From the NCBI RefSeq assembly GCF_017352155.2, contig NZ_CP071462.1, positions 3,162,001-3,226,000 on the forward strand: DNA of 64,000 bases. The letters run 5' to 3'. Source of the stretch: Haloterrigena alkaliphila (GTDB lineage Archaea > Halobacteriota > Halobacteria > Halobacteriales > Natrialbaceae). The number at the start of each line of letters is the position of its first letter. The stretch's first letter is position 1. Of this stretch, positions 54,635 through 62,381 are shown in pieces. The notes under the pieces are model-generated. The model saw only the letters and a program-made list of their open reading frames with translations. It made no database searches and was not told the origin of the DNA. A program made the translations under genes and the position numbers.

Positions 54635-56446
54635 CTATTCGCCCCCGTCGCGGATCCCGTCGCGAACTCGCTCCTCGAGCGCGTCCCGCCGCCGATGACT
54701 CGCTTCCGAGTCGAAGTCGACGGCCAGCACCTGCGTCCCCGCGCGCTCGAGCGAGTCGCGATAGGCGTCCGCGAAGTCGGCGGGCGCGACGCGCTCGAAT
54801 TCGAGATTGTGAAACTCCGCGAGGGACTCGAACTCGAGGCCGTGGGGCGTCTTGAACTGATCGGTAAACGGCGGCTCGAACCCTTCGATCGGGAGTTTGT
54901 GGAAGATGCCGCCGCCGTCGTTGTCCAGCAGGACGATGGTGGCGTCGACGCCGCAGCGGTCGACCGCGAGCAGGCCGTTGGAGTCGTGGAAGAAGGCCAG
55001 ATCCCCGGTGACGAGCACCAGCGGCTCGTCCGTCGCGCTCCCGGCGCCCAGCGCCGTGCTCGCGATGCCGTCGATGCCGCTGGCGCCGCGGTTCGCCAGC
55101 ACCGTCAAGTCTGCCGCGCGGGGCCGAGCAAACCGATCCGCGTCCCGGATCGGCATGCTATTCGAGACGAACACGGTCGCCGGGTCGGGCGCGTGCGTGA
55201 AGACGTCGGCGAGGATCGCCCCCTCGAACGGTTCGGACTCGAGCGTGTCGGCCTCGAGCGCCTCGTCGCGGATCTCCCAGTGGCGGCGTTCGGCGTCGTC
55301 GAACGCGGCCAGCCACTCGGCTTCGGTTTCGCCGCCGGTCGAATTCGCGCCCGCTTCGGCCTCGAGTCGCTCGCGCAGCCCTTCGAAGACGTCGCCGGGT
55401 GCGGCCGCGAACAGGTCCGTCGCGGTGAACGTCGCCTCACGCCAGCCGCCCGCAGGGTCGAGCAAGAACTGGAGGGCGTCGGCGTCGCGCAGGGCGTGGC
55501 GCAGCGGTTTCGAGGTCGGCGACGCGCCGACGCGGACGACGACGTCCGGCTCCGGGAGTTCGTCGACGTAGGCGTCGTAGCCGCCGTAGACCGGGCCGTC
55601 CCCGGGATCGTCGCCGAGGTGGGGACCAAACCGCAGCCCCGAGAGCGGATCCGCGAGGATCGGTGCGCCGACGCGCTCGGCGACGGCCACGACGGCCGCG
55701 GGCTCGAGTTCAGTCAGATCGGCCGGATCGGCCGGTCCGGCGACGATCAGGGGCCGACCGGCGTCCTCGAGCGCCCGGACGAGCGGTCGGTACTGGTCGT
55801 TCGCCAGCGTCCGCTCGCCCGCCGCGGTCTCGACGAACGCGCCGTCGCGTCCGCGCCCCGCGAGGGTCTCGGCGAACGAGTCGGGGTCGGCGTCGGGGAC
55901 CTCGAGCGGCTCGAGGGGCTTGCGAAACGGGCAGTTCAGGTGGGCCGGCCCGGGCTCGACGCCCGTCGTCTCGGCCAGCGCCCGCGCCGCCGTCGTCCGG
56001 AGGCTCCGCACCTTGCGCTCGTCGGCCTCGGGATCCGGTAGTTCCGCGTACCAGCGGACCGCATCGCCGTAGAGTTTGACCTGATCGATCGTCTGGTTCG
56101 CGCCGCTGTCTCGGAGTTCGTGGGGTCGATCGGCGGTGAGCACGAGCAGCGGGACGCGCGCCCGGTCGGCCTCCATCACCGCGGGGTGGAAGTTCGCCGC
56201 CGCCGTTCCGGAGGTACAGACCAGCGCCGTCGGCTCGCCGGTCCGTCGCGCGCGTCCGAGCGCGAAGAAGGCCGCCGAGCGCTCGTCGAGGTGAGAGTAG
56301 ACGTCGATTCCCTCGTGTTCGGCGAACGCGACCGTCAGCGGCGTCGAGCGACTCCCCGGCGAGATACAGACGGCCTCGAGGCCCCCCTTCGAAAGTTCGT
56401 CGACCAGCACGCGGCCCCAGAGCGTCGCGCGGTTGGGCGCGCTCAT
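54635..56446 (-). CDS. menD: SEPHCHC synthase (2-succinyl-5-enolpyruvyl-6-hydroxy-3-cyclohexene-1-carboxylate synthase)
   Basis: 603 residues from the ATG at 56446, overlapping menF by 4 nt. ThDP-dependent fold: AVCISPGSRSTPLTVAFAEHEGIDVYSHLDERSAAFFALG with the activating Glu, then SGTAAANFHPAVMEA. The ThDP/Mg motif region is LVTGDLAFFHDSNGLLAVDRCGVDATIVLLDNDGGGIFHKLPIEGFEPPF. It condenses isochorismate with 2-oxoglutarate. It is the second gene of a menF-menD pair. Confidence 0.96.
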   Translation of the reverse strand: MSAPNRATLWGRVLVDELSKGGLEAVCISPGSRSTPLTVAFAEHEGIDVYSHLDERSAAFFALGRARRTGEPTALVCTSGTAAANFHPAVMEADRARVPLLVLTADRPHELRDSGANQTIDQVKLYGDAVRWYAELPDPEADERKVRSLRTTAARALAETTGVEPGPAHLNCPFRKPLEPLEVPDADPDSFAETLAGRGRDGAFVETAAGERTLANDQYRPLVRALEDAGRPLIVAGPADPADLTELEPAAVVAVAERVGAPILADPLSGLRFGPHLGDDPGDGPVYGGYDAYVDELPEPDVVVRVGASPTSKPLRHALRDADALQFLLDPAGGWREATFTATDLFAAAPGDVFEGLRERLEAEAGANSTGGETEAEWLAAFDDAERRHWEIRDEALEADTLESEPFEGAILADVFTHAPDPATVFVSNSMPIRDADRFARPRAADLTVLANRGASGIDGIASTALGAGSATDEPLVLVTGDLAFFHDSNGLLAVDRCGVDATIVLLDNDGGGIFHKLPIEGFEPPFTDQFKTPHGLEFESLAEFHNLEFERVAPADFADAYRDSLERAGTQVLAVDFDSEASHRRRDALEERVRDGIRDGGE

Positions 56447-57795
56447 CGCCCCCCCAGTTCGTCGAGGATCGGTCGGAACTTCAGCTGTACCTCGTCCCAC
56501 TCCTCGTCTGGGTCGCTGTCGGCGACGATGCCGCTGCCCGCGAAGAGCGTGACCGTCTCGTCGGTCGCGATTCCCGAGCGGAGACCGACCGCGAACTCGC
56601 CGTCGCCGACGGCGTCGAACCAGCCGATCGGCGCCGCGTACCAGCCCCGGTCGAACGTTTCGGCGTCGCGAATCGTCTCCCAGGCCGCCGCGGGCGGCAC
56701 GCCGCCGACGGCGGGCGTCGGATGCAGCGCCTCGACGAGTTCGAGGACGTGTCGGTCCCCCTCGAGGGTCGCCTCGATCGGCGTCTGGAGGTGCTGTATG
56801 TTCGCCAGCCGTCGGATCGTCCGGTCGTCGACGGTGAGGTCGCGCGCGAACGGCTCGAGTTGCGCTCGGATCGCCTCGGCGACGAGGCCGTGTTCCCGGC
56901 GCACCTTGTCGCTGTCACGCATCTCGTCGGCGTAGGCCTCGTCCGCTTCGGGCGTCTCGCCGCGGGGGACCGAGCCCGCCAGCGCCTCCGTTTCGACGCG
57001 TGTGCCGCGTTTCGCGACGAGGCGCTCGGGCGGTGCCCCGAAGAACGTCCGGCCGGTCTCGTGACCGATCAGGAACCGGTAACAGTTCGGATACCGCCGG
57101 CGCAGCCGCTCGAGCGTCTCCGGGACGTCGACCGATCCGTCGAGGTCGACCGACAGCGACTGGGCGAGAACGACCTTGGTGAGGTCGCCGCGATCGATTC
57201 GCTCGAGGGCGGTCTCGACCTGTTCGGTCCAGTCCTCGCGGGACGTGGTCCGCCGAGTCGAGGCGACGCCGGGCCCGGTCCCGCTGGGTCGCATCGTCGG
57301 CAGGTCCGCGAGGCGGTCGTCCCAGCGCCCGAGGCGGTCGGCGGCCGCGTCTTCGTCGTCGGCGACGGCCGTCAGCCAGGTCCCCTCGTCGTGTCGGACG
57401 ACCAAGATCTGCGGAACGACGAACGCGGCCGCGTCGAACCCGGCCCAGAGCGCCCCCGATTCGTGGCCGTCGTGAAACGAAAATCCGCCGAACGCTCGCG
57501 GACGGGCGACGCGCGGGCCGTCGTGTTCGAGGCCGTCGAACGCGCGCGCCGCACGCGTCCGAATTCGATCGAAACGCCCGGGGCCACTGGCGGTGAGGCG
57601 AGCGGCGACGCCCCGTCCGACGACCTCGAGTCCGTCCGGCGTCGCCCACAGCACCCGCGAGTCGGCGGCCGTATCAACGACCGCGCCGAACGAGACGTCC
57701 TCGAGTTCGCGACTGGTACTGACGAGGGCGGTCGAGCCGTCGGCTGGGGAGTCGGCGTCACCCGCGAGTCGACGCTCACCCGACGATCCATCCAT
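56443..57795 (-). CDS. menF: Isochorismate synthase
   Basis: 450 residues. The chorismate-binding domain shows LTKVVLAQSLSVD, FGAPPERLVAKRGTRVETEALAGSVPRGETPEAD, IQHLQTPIEATLE, LHPTPAVGGVPPAAAWETI and FAVGLRSGIATDETVTLFAGSGIVADSDPDEEWDEVQLKFRPIL. It makes isochorismate from chorismate, the first step. The N-terminal 170 residues are variable. It leads the menF-menD pair. Confidence 0.95.
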   Translation of the reverse strand: MDGSSGERRLAGDADSPADGSTALVSTSRELEDVSFGAVVDTAADSRVLWATPDGLEVVGRGVAARLTASGPGRFDRIRTRAARAFDGLEHDGPRVARPRAFGGFSFHDGHESGALWAGFDAAAFVVPQILVVRHDEGTWLTAVADDEDAAADRLGRWDDRLADLPTMRPSGTGPGVASTRRTTSREDWTEQVETALERIDRGDLTKVVLAQSLSVDLDGSVDVPETLERLRRRYPNCYRFLIGHETGRTFFGAPPERLVAKRGTRVETEALAGSVPRGETPEADEAYADEMRDSDKVRREHGLVAEAIRAQLEPFARDLTVDDRTIRRLANIQHLQTPIEATLEGDRHVLELVEALHPTPAVGGVPPAAAWETIRDAETFDRGWYAAPIGWFDAVGDGEFAVGLRSGIATDETVTLFAGSGIVADSDPDEEWDEVQLKFRPILDELGGR

Positions 57796-57895
57796 CGACG
57801 GCAGTTGGGGACCGCCACGCCTTCAGCCTAACTATCCCGGCCGCCCCCGCCGGTGCCCGTCGCCGGGTTCCAGTCCCAGCCTGTCGACCCGCTCG

Positions 57896-58498
57896 CTAGC
57901 TGTACCGTTCCTCTTCCCACGGGTTCGCCGTCTGCGAGTAGCCGCGTTTCTCCCAGTAGCCCCGCTCGGGTTCGGTGAGGAACTCGACGCCGTCGACCCA
58001 CTTCGCCCCCTTGTAGGCGTACTTGTGGGGCGTGACCACCCGCAGCGGACCGCCGTGGTCCTCCGGCAGGGGCTCGCCGTCGTACTCCCACGCGAACAGC
58101 ACTTCTTCGCGCATGCAGTCCTCGAGAGGGAGGTCGGTGGTGTAGCCGTCGAGCGCGGAGAACATCACGTGGACGACGTCGTCGTGCACGCCCGCGCGTT
58201 CCGCGAGTTCCGGGAACGGGACGCCCGTGAACGCGCAGTCGAACTTGCTCCAGCCGGTGACGCAGTGGAAGTCCTGTCGCTGGGTCTCGCCGGGCAGGTC
58301 GCGGAACTCGTCCCACGTGAACGAGAGTTCCTGGTCGACGGCCCCGGTGACGGTAAACTCCCACGTCTCCGGGTCCCAGTCGGGCGTCCCGCTCTTCGAG
58401 AGCACGGGAAACGCGGAGGTTTCGCGTTGCCCCGGCGGCAGTCGGTCGTCGTCGAACTCCAGATAGAGGTCCGTGACGTCGGTGGCGTCGTCGGTCAT
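57896..58498 (-). CDS. Sulfite-oxidase-like molybdopterin protein
   Basis: 200 residues from the ATG at 58498. The core contains Cys79 in RQDFHCVTGWSKFD, the Mo-binding cysteine of the sulfite oxidase/YedY (MsrP) fold, plus GYTTDLPLEDCM and HGGPLRVVTPHKYAYKGAKWVDGVEFL. It lacks the dimerisation domain of full sulfite oxidases and an obvious signal peptide, so it is a cytosolic minimal member. Substrate is unknown; sulfite or a methionine/cysteine oxide are possibilities. Confidence 0.88.
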   Translation of the reverse strand: MTDDATDVTDLYLEFDDDRLPPGQRETSAFPVLSKSGTPDWDPETWEFTVTGAVDQELSFTWDEFRDLPGETQRQDFHCVTGWSKFDCAFTGVPFPELAERAGVHDDVVHVMFSALDGYTTDLPLEDCMREEVLFAWEYDGEPLPEDHGGPLRVVTPHKYAYKGAKWVDGVEFLTEPERGYWEKRGYSQTANPWEEERYS

Positions 58499-58754
58499 AC
58501 GCGTTCGTTCGTGCCGACGGACGTAGATGTGACGCCTGCCGCCGGGGTCTCGCCGGCGCCGGTCGTCCTGCACGCGGCCGTGTGACTCGCACTCACCGGC
58601 TCGAGTGACACGACTCTCGACGAGTAAGCACGTATTTCCGGGACGGGGCGGCGACTGGAACGGTCCGTAATAGTCGAGCCGACGTCACAATTCAGGGGCT
58701 TCCTCGCGAAACCCTCGCCATCCCTTAGTACGGTCTCGGCGTCGTGTTCTGTGT

Positions 58755-59054
58755 ATGGCGAGCAAACAGCAAATTGCAGAACGAGAAGTCTCTGGACAGG
58801 CAGCAGAAGAAGTCGGCGAACAGGCGATGGGGCCCGCGTTCATCGCGTCGGCCGCGTCAGTCGGGCTGTCGCTGTACTACTTCTTCATGCGAGGAGAGCG
58901 CCAGCTCGGCGCGTTCATCGGGCTCTGGCCGCCGACGATCCTCGCGTTCGCGAGCTACTTCAACCAGCGGAAGATGCGACAGCAACTCGAGACGCTGACC
59001 CAGCCGGGGACGACGCTCAAGAACGCGTTCGACTCCATGATGGGGAACCGCTGA
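58755..59054 (+). CDS. Small membrane protein
   Basis: 99 residues. After a polar N-terminus there are two hydrophobic segments, AFIASAASVGLSLYYFF and LGAFIGLWPPTILAFASYF. A basic-to-polar C-terminus (NQRKMRQQLETLTQPGTTLKNAFDSMMGNR) looks helical and cytosolic. The family is unknown to me; it is a typical small haloarchaeal membrane protein. Confidence 0.8.
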   Translation: MASKQQIAEREVSGQAAEEVGEQAMGPAFIASAASVGLSLYYFFMRGERQLGAFIGLWPPTILAFASYFNQRKMRQQLETLTQPGTTLKNAFDSMMGNR

Positions 59055-59194
59055 CGACGGCGAGCCGAACCGACACCGATCCGTCAAATCGGCTACTGAA
59101 TCGTGATATCGACTACCGAGCCGTGACCGACGGTCACCGTTCGACGACCGATTGCAGCCACTTTTTCGCGGAGTCCCGGACTCGAGTCACCGAG

Positions 59195-59231
59195 AGCTCC
59201 GGCTAACCGGCAAAAGCTCCGGCTAACCGGC
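59195..59231. repeat. Two tandem copies of a 17-nt unit, period 20 nt
   Basis: The 17-mer agctccggctaaccggc occurs at 59195-59211 and again at 59215-59231. Each unit holds a small ccgg-ctaa-ccgg palindrome. It could be a tandem duplication or an operator pair in the promoter region of the gene at 59331. Confidence 0.6.
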
Positions 59232-59295
59232 CAGTACACCCGCACGATCGACGCCGACGGGCAGCGTCCAGTAACCGGAGTGTCGAGTCCCCGTC

Positions 59296-59310
59296 AAACC
59301 TAAATACCCC
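59296..59310 (+). promoter_or_regulatory. TATA-like promoter before the CopG-like gene
   Basis: The sequence aaacctaaatacccc places an AT box about 25-30 nt before the ATG at 59331, predicting a leaderless transcript. Confidence 0.45.
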
Positions 59311-59330
59311 CTCGCCGAAAGCCGAATCAG

Positions 59331-59558
59331 ATGCCGAAAGTAGAGATCACCATACCGGAGCACCTCGAGATGCAGATCGCCCAGATGGTCGAACGCGGCG
59401 AGTTCGTCAACCGCGAGGAGGCGATCGAGGATCTCCTCTCGACGGGAATCAAGGCCTACAAAACGAGCGGGCCGATGGACGAAGAGGAAGGGACGACCGG
59501 GGGGACCGGCCTCGAAGACGATGGCATGATGGGTCACGACGACGAGTACGTCTTCTAA
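59331..59558 (+). CDS. CopG/ribbon-helix-helix protein
   Basis: 75 residues. A first strand (MPKVEITIPEHLEMQIAQMVERGEFVNREEAIEDLLSTGIKAY) is followed by two helices in the ribbon-helix-helix order. An acidic C-terminal tail (DEEEGTTGGTGLEDDGMMGHDDEYVF) is unusual for a DNA-binding domain and may be a partner surface. I recall such proteins as a conserved haloarchaeal DUF7120-like family (recall). Target genes unknown. Confidence 0.85.
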   Translation: MPKVEITIPEHLEMQIAQMVERGEFVNREEAIEDLLSTGIKAYKTSGPMDEEEGTTGGTGLEDDGMMGHDDEYVF

Positions 59559-59582
59559 CTTCGTCTCTTCTCGCACACGGCC

Positions 59583-59771
59583 CTAGAAGCCCACCGTTAG
59601 CAGCGGGACTCCGAAGGCGACGGCCGAACCGATCACCATCACGAGCAGACCGATCCCGACCTCGCGGCCGCCGTAGTCGCTCATCGGTGCGGTCGTCCGC
59701 TCGGCCTCGAGATCGTGACCGACGTCGGCGCCCGTGTCCTCCTCCGCCGTCTGGTCCGTGTCGTCCGTCAT
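59583..59771 (-). CDS. Small tail-anchored membrane protein
   Basis: 62 residues from the ATG at 59771. An acidic N-terminus (MTDDTDQTAEEDTGADVGHDLE) and one transmembrane helix at the C-terminus (VGIGLLVMVIGSAVAFGVPLLTVGF) give a tail-anchored topology. A longer start at 59915 is basic and rejected. It lies convergent with the CopG-like gene. Confidence 0.75.
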   Translation of the reverse strand: MTDDTDQTAEEDTGADVGHDLEAERTTAPMSDYGGREVGIGLLVMVIGSAVAFGVPLLTVGF

Positions 59772-59953
59772 ACTCGCGTGTAGCCGACTCGCCACCTTAA
59801 AGACACCTCTCTCGAGGCGTGACTGCGCGGCTCGGCCGCCGACTCGCGGACGTCGCTCGCGGGTCTGGACGAACGACAGCCGACGAACGCCTCTCGAGGG
59901 ACCGATGGGGACCACTTTACTATCCCGGGTGCCAAGGGTCGCACAACGACCAC

Positions 59954-60766
59954 ATGCTGACCAAGCGAATCATCCCGTGTATCGACGTGGACTTGGACGA
60001 GGACGGGAACCCGGCCGTGTACACCGGCGTGCACTTCGAGGATCTCAAGTACACCGGCGATCCGGTCGAGATGGCCAAGGCGTACAACGAGTCCGGCGCC
60101 GACGAGTTCGTCTTCCTCGACATCACCGCCTCGGCGGAGGGCCGCGAGACCATGCTCGACGTCGTCGAGCGCGTCGCCGACGAGGTCTTCATTCCCCTCA
60201 CCGTCGGCGGCGGCATCCGCACCACCGACGACATCAAGGAGACGCTGCGCGCCGGCGCGGACAAGGTCTCGATCACGACGGGGGCGCTCGAGCGACCCGA
60301 ACTGATCAACGACGGCGCGAAAGCCTTCGGCAGCCAGTGTATCGTCATCAGCGTCGACGCTAAGCGCCGCTACGACGAGCAGGGGGAACACTACGTCGAG
60401 GTCGACGGTGAGTCCTGCTGGTTCGAGTGTACGAAGAAGGGCGGCCGCGAGGGGACCGGGATCGACGTCCTCGAGTGGGCCAAAGAGGCCGAGTCGCGGG
60501 GCGCCGGCGAACTGTTCGTCAACTCCATCGACAGGGACGGCACCAAGGACGGCTACGACCTTCCGCTGACGGAGGCCGTCTGCGAAACCGTCGACACGCC
60601 CGTCATCGCCTCCTCGGGCTGTGGCGGGCCCGAGGACATGTACGACGTGTTCACGAAAGCGGGCGCCGACGCCGGCCTCGCGGCCTCGATCTTCCACTTC
60701 GACGAGTACTCGATCGCGGAGACGAAGGAGTATCTGGACGAGCGGGGCGTTCCCGTCCGGCTCTGA
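59954..60766 (+). CDS. hisF: Imidazole glycerol phosphate synthase cyclase subunit
   Basis: 270 residues from the ATG at 59954. TIM-barrel with [21 protein letters not shown] (Asp11), [51 protein letters not shown] (second catalytic Asp) and [13 protein letters not shown]. It closes the imidazole ring in histidine synthesis, using ammonia from HisH. No other his genes are in the window. Confidence 0.96.
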   Translation: MLTKRIIPCIDVDLDEDGNPAVYTGVHFEDLKYTGDPVEMAKAYNESGADEFVFLDITASAEGRETMLDVVERVADEVFIPLTVGGGIRTTDDIKETLRAGADKVSITTGALERPELINDGAKAFGSQCIVISVDAKRRYDEQGEHYVEVDGESCWFECTKKGGREGTGIDVLEWAKEAESRGAGELFVNSIDRDGTKDGYDLPLTEAVCETVDTPVIASSGCGGPEDMYDVFTKAGADAGLAASIFHFDEYSIAETKEYLDERGVPVRL

Positions 60767-60843
60767 ACTGCGAGCGAACACGTTCGTCGGCTCTAACCCG
60801 GTTCACAGTCGGTCGAACGCCACGGATCGTTCCGCCCATCAGT

Positions 60844-60855
60844 ACGTTTATATCA
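60844..60855 (+). promoter_or_regulatory. TATA-box promoter of the zinc-ribbon gene
   Basis: The sequence acgtttatatca lies about 25-32 nt before the GTG at 60878, the usual distance for a leaderless haloarchaeal transcript. This supports the GTG start. Confidence 0.6.
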
Positions 60856-60877
60856 GTACAGTTGTGCGTTACAGTCA

Positions 60878-61735
60878 GTGAAGTGGCGATGCACGTGGTG
60901 TGGCAAACCACACGCGGAAAACGACCCGCCCTGTGACAACTGCGGGCACAACGCCTTCGAGGAGGCGATCGTTCGCGAGGGCGAAGGAAGCGAGGGCGAC
61001 CCGACGGCCGACACCGGCGCGACCGAGACGGGAACCGTCGACACCGGCACCACCTACGTTTGGCGCTGTCAGGAGTGCGGCCGCGATCACGTCAAGTACA
61101 ACCCGCCGTGCTCGCGGTGTGGCAATCACGCCCTCGAGAAGACCGAACAGAGCTACGACGACGTCGAGCGCGATCTGGAGCCCTCGAGTTGGCTCGAGGT
61201 GGCCAAACCCTACTCGCCGATTCTCCTCGTCTTCGGCCTGTTCGTCGCGCTATTCGCGACCGGAATCGTCTCGCCGTCGATCATCCCCGGAGTCGGACAG
61301 CCGTCGCCACCGGACGCGCCCGGCGAGGGGTCCCAGATCGCCGGCATCGACCTCGAGGCGACCGAACTGGAGATCCACGATCGCCTCGAGGACGTCCGTG
61401 ACGGTGACCGTTCCTACGACGAGAACGGGCTCGCAGCGTACGCGGAATACAGGAATCGCGCGTACCTGGCGGCCAGAGACGGCGGCGAGAGCCCGGAGGC
61501 GGTGATGCCGAGCGACTTCGGCGCCGACTGCCGAAACGACGGGGACGTCAACGAGGTCCTCGTGTCGTACACGGTGCCGATCGAAACGTTCGACGACGAA
61601 CGCGAACTCGCTGACGCCCTCACCGAGAGCCTCGTCGACGACGTCCACCAGATGACGGCTGCCGGATTCGCCAGCGAGGGTCTCGACCTCCGGTTCGTCG
61701 ACGGAGAACTCTACGTCTTCTACGCGACCTGCTAG
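60878..61735 (+). CDS. Double zinc-ribbon membrane protein
   Basis: 285 residues from a GTG at 60878. Two near-repeat zinc ribbons share the pattern WRC..CG..H....PPC..CG: Cys5, Cys8, Cys19 and Cys22, then the group in VWRCQECGRDHVKYNPPCSRCGNHA at about 61-85. One transmembrane helix follows (LVFGLFVALFATGIVSP, about 115-132). The C-terminal outer domain (EIHDRLEDVRDGDRSYDENGLAAYAEYRNRAYLAAR...) resembles a CAP/SCP-like repeat in other haloarchaeal membrane proteins, and holds Cys near DCRND and YATC that may pair. Role unknown. Confidence 0.82.
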   Translation: MKWRCTWCGKPHAENDPPCDNCGHNAFEEAIVREGEGSEGDPTADTGATETGTVDTGTTYVWRCQECGRDHVKYNPPCSRCGNHALEKTEQSYDDVERDLEPSSWLEVAKPYSPILLVFGLFVALFATGIVSPSIIPGVGQPSPPDAPGEGSQIAGIDLEATELEIHDRLEDVRDGDRSYDENGLAAYAEYRNRAYLAARDGGESPEAVMPSDFGADCRNDGDVNEVLVSYTVPIETFDDERELADALTESLVDDVHQMTAAGFASEGLDLRFVDGELYVFYATC

Positions 61736-61857
61736 GTGCGATCGGTTCACGCCGTACCACGGGCCCAGGAGTGCTGTGGCGCGCGTGGTCGGCGCAGTCT
61801 GGGCAGTACGGTGTCGTGAAGAGCCGCCGAATACCTCCCTCTCACCGTACAGAACGG

Positions 61858-61864
61858 AATTTTT
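61858..61864 (+). terminator. T-run terminator after the zinc-ribbon gene
   Basis: A five-T run (aattttt) about 125 nt after the stop. A matching T-run on the minus strand (near 61896-61901) ends rpoL. Confidence 0.35.
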
Positions 61865-61916
61865 GTCGAACGAGCGAGGACTCGAGTCCCCGAACGAAAA
61901 ACGGTTTTCGCAGCCG

Positions 61917-62201
61917 TTAGGCGGCCGCTTCGAACGCGTCGCGGAACGACGTCGCCTTCTCGCGGACGGTGACCGCGGCGTCCTCGAGCGCCTCGAGGGG
62001 GTCGACGCCGCCCTCGGTCTTGATCGTGAGGATCGGTTCGGTCTGGCCGCCCGACTGTTCGGGGTTGACGTCGTAGGTGGCCGCGCTGACGTCCTCGTGC
62101 TCGAGCAGGGCGCCCTTGAGGACGTTCATGAAGGTGTGATCCTCGCCGGCGATCTCGATCGAGAGTTCGTCCTCGCTGCTCTCGGTGACCCGCAGTTCCA
62201 T
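61917..62201 (-). CDS. rpoL: DNA-directed RNA polymerase subunit L
   Basis: 94 residues from the ATG at 62201. The fold signature is [51 protein letters not shown] with the LKGALL...A.YD motif, and the C-terminal helix [20 protein letters not shown]. It pairs with subunit D in the polymerase assembly platform. A longer N-terminal reading exists but is basic and unlike the family. Confidence 0.95.
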   Translation of the reverse strand: MELRVTESSEDELSIEIAGEDHTFMNVLKGALLEHEDVSAATYDVNPEQSGGQTEPILTIKTEGGVDPLEALEDAAVTVREKATSFRDAFEAAA

Positions 62202-62381
62202 GTCACCTACTCCGGCCGTCGGCCGCTTGTACCTTTCTGTTCGGCCTCGTCGCGGGACGCTCGGGCGGGGACCGTGGGCACGACGATCGCGCCGACCGCT
62301 GCTCTGGCGATGACGGTGCGACGACTGCGCCACATCGCGAGAACGGAAATCCATAAACGGTCGCGCTCGAACCACAGGGAT

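Noticed and set aside
61771..61800. Possible third copy of the dispersed repeat (tgtggcgcgcg)
   Set aside because: Only about 11 bases resemble the head block and the 45-nt core is absent. A remnant is possible but not supported.
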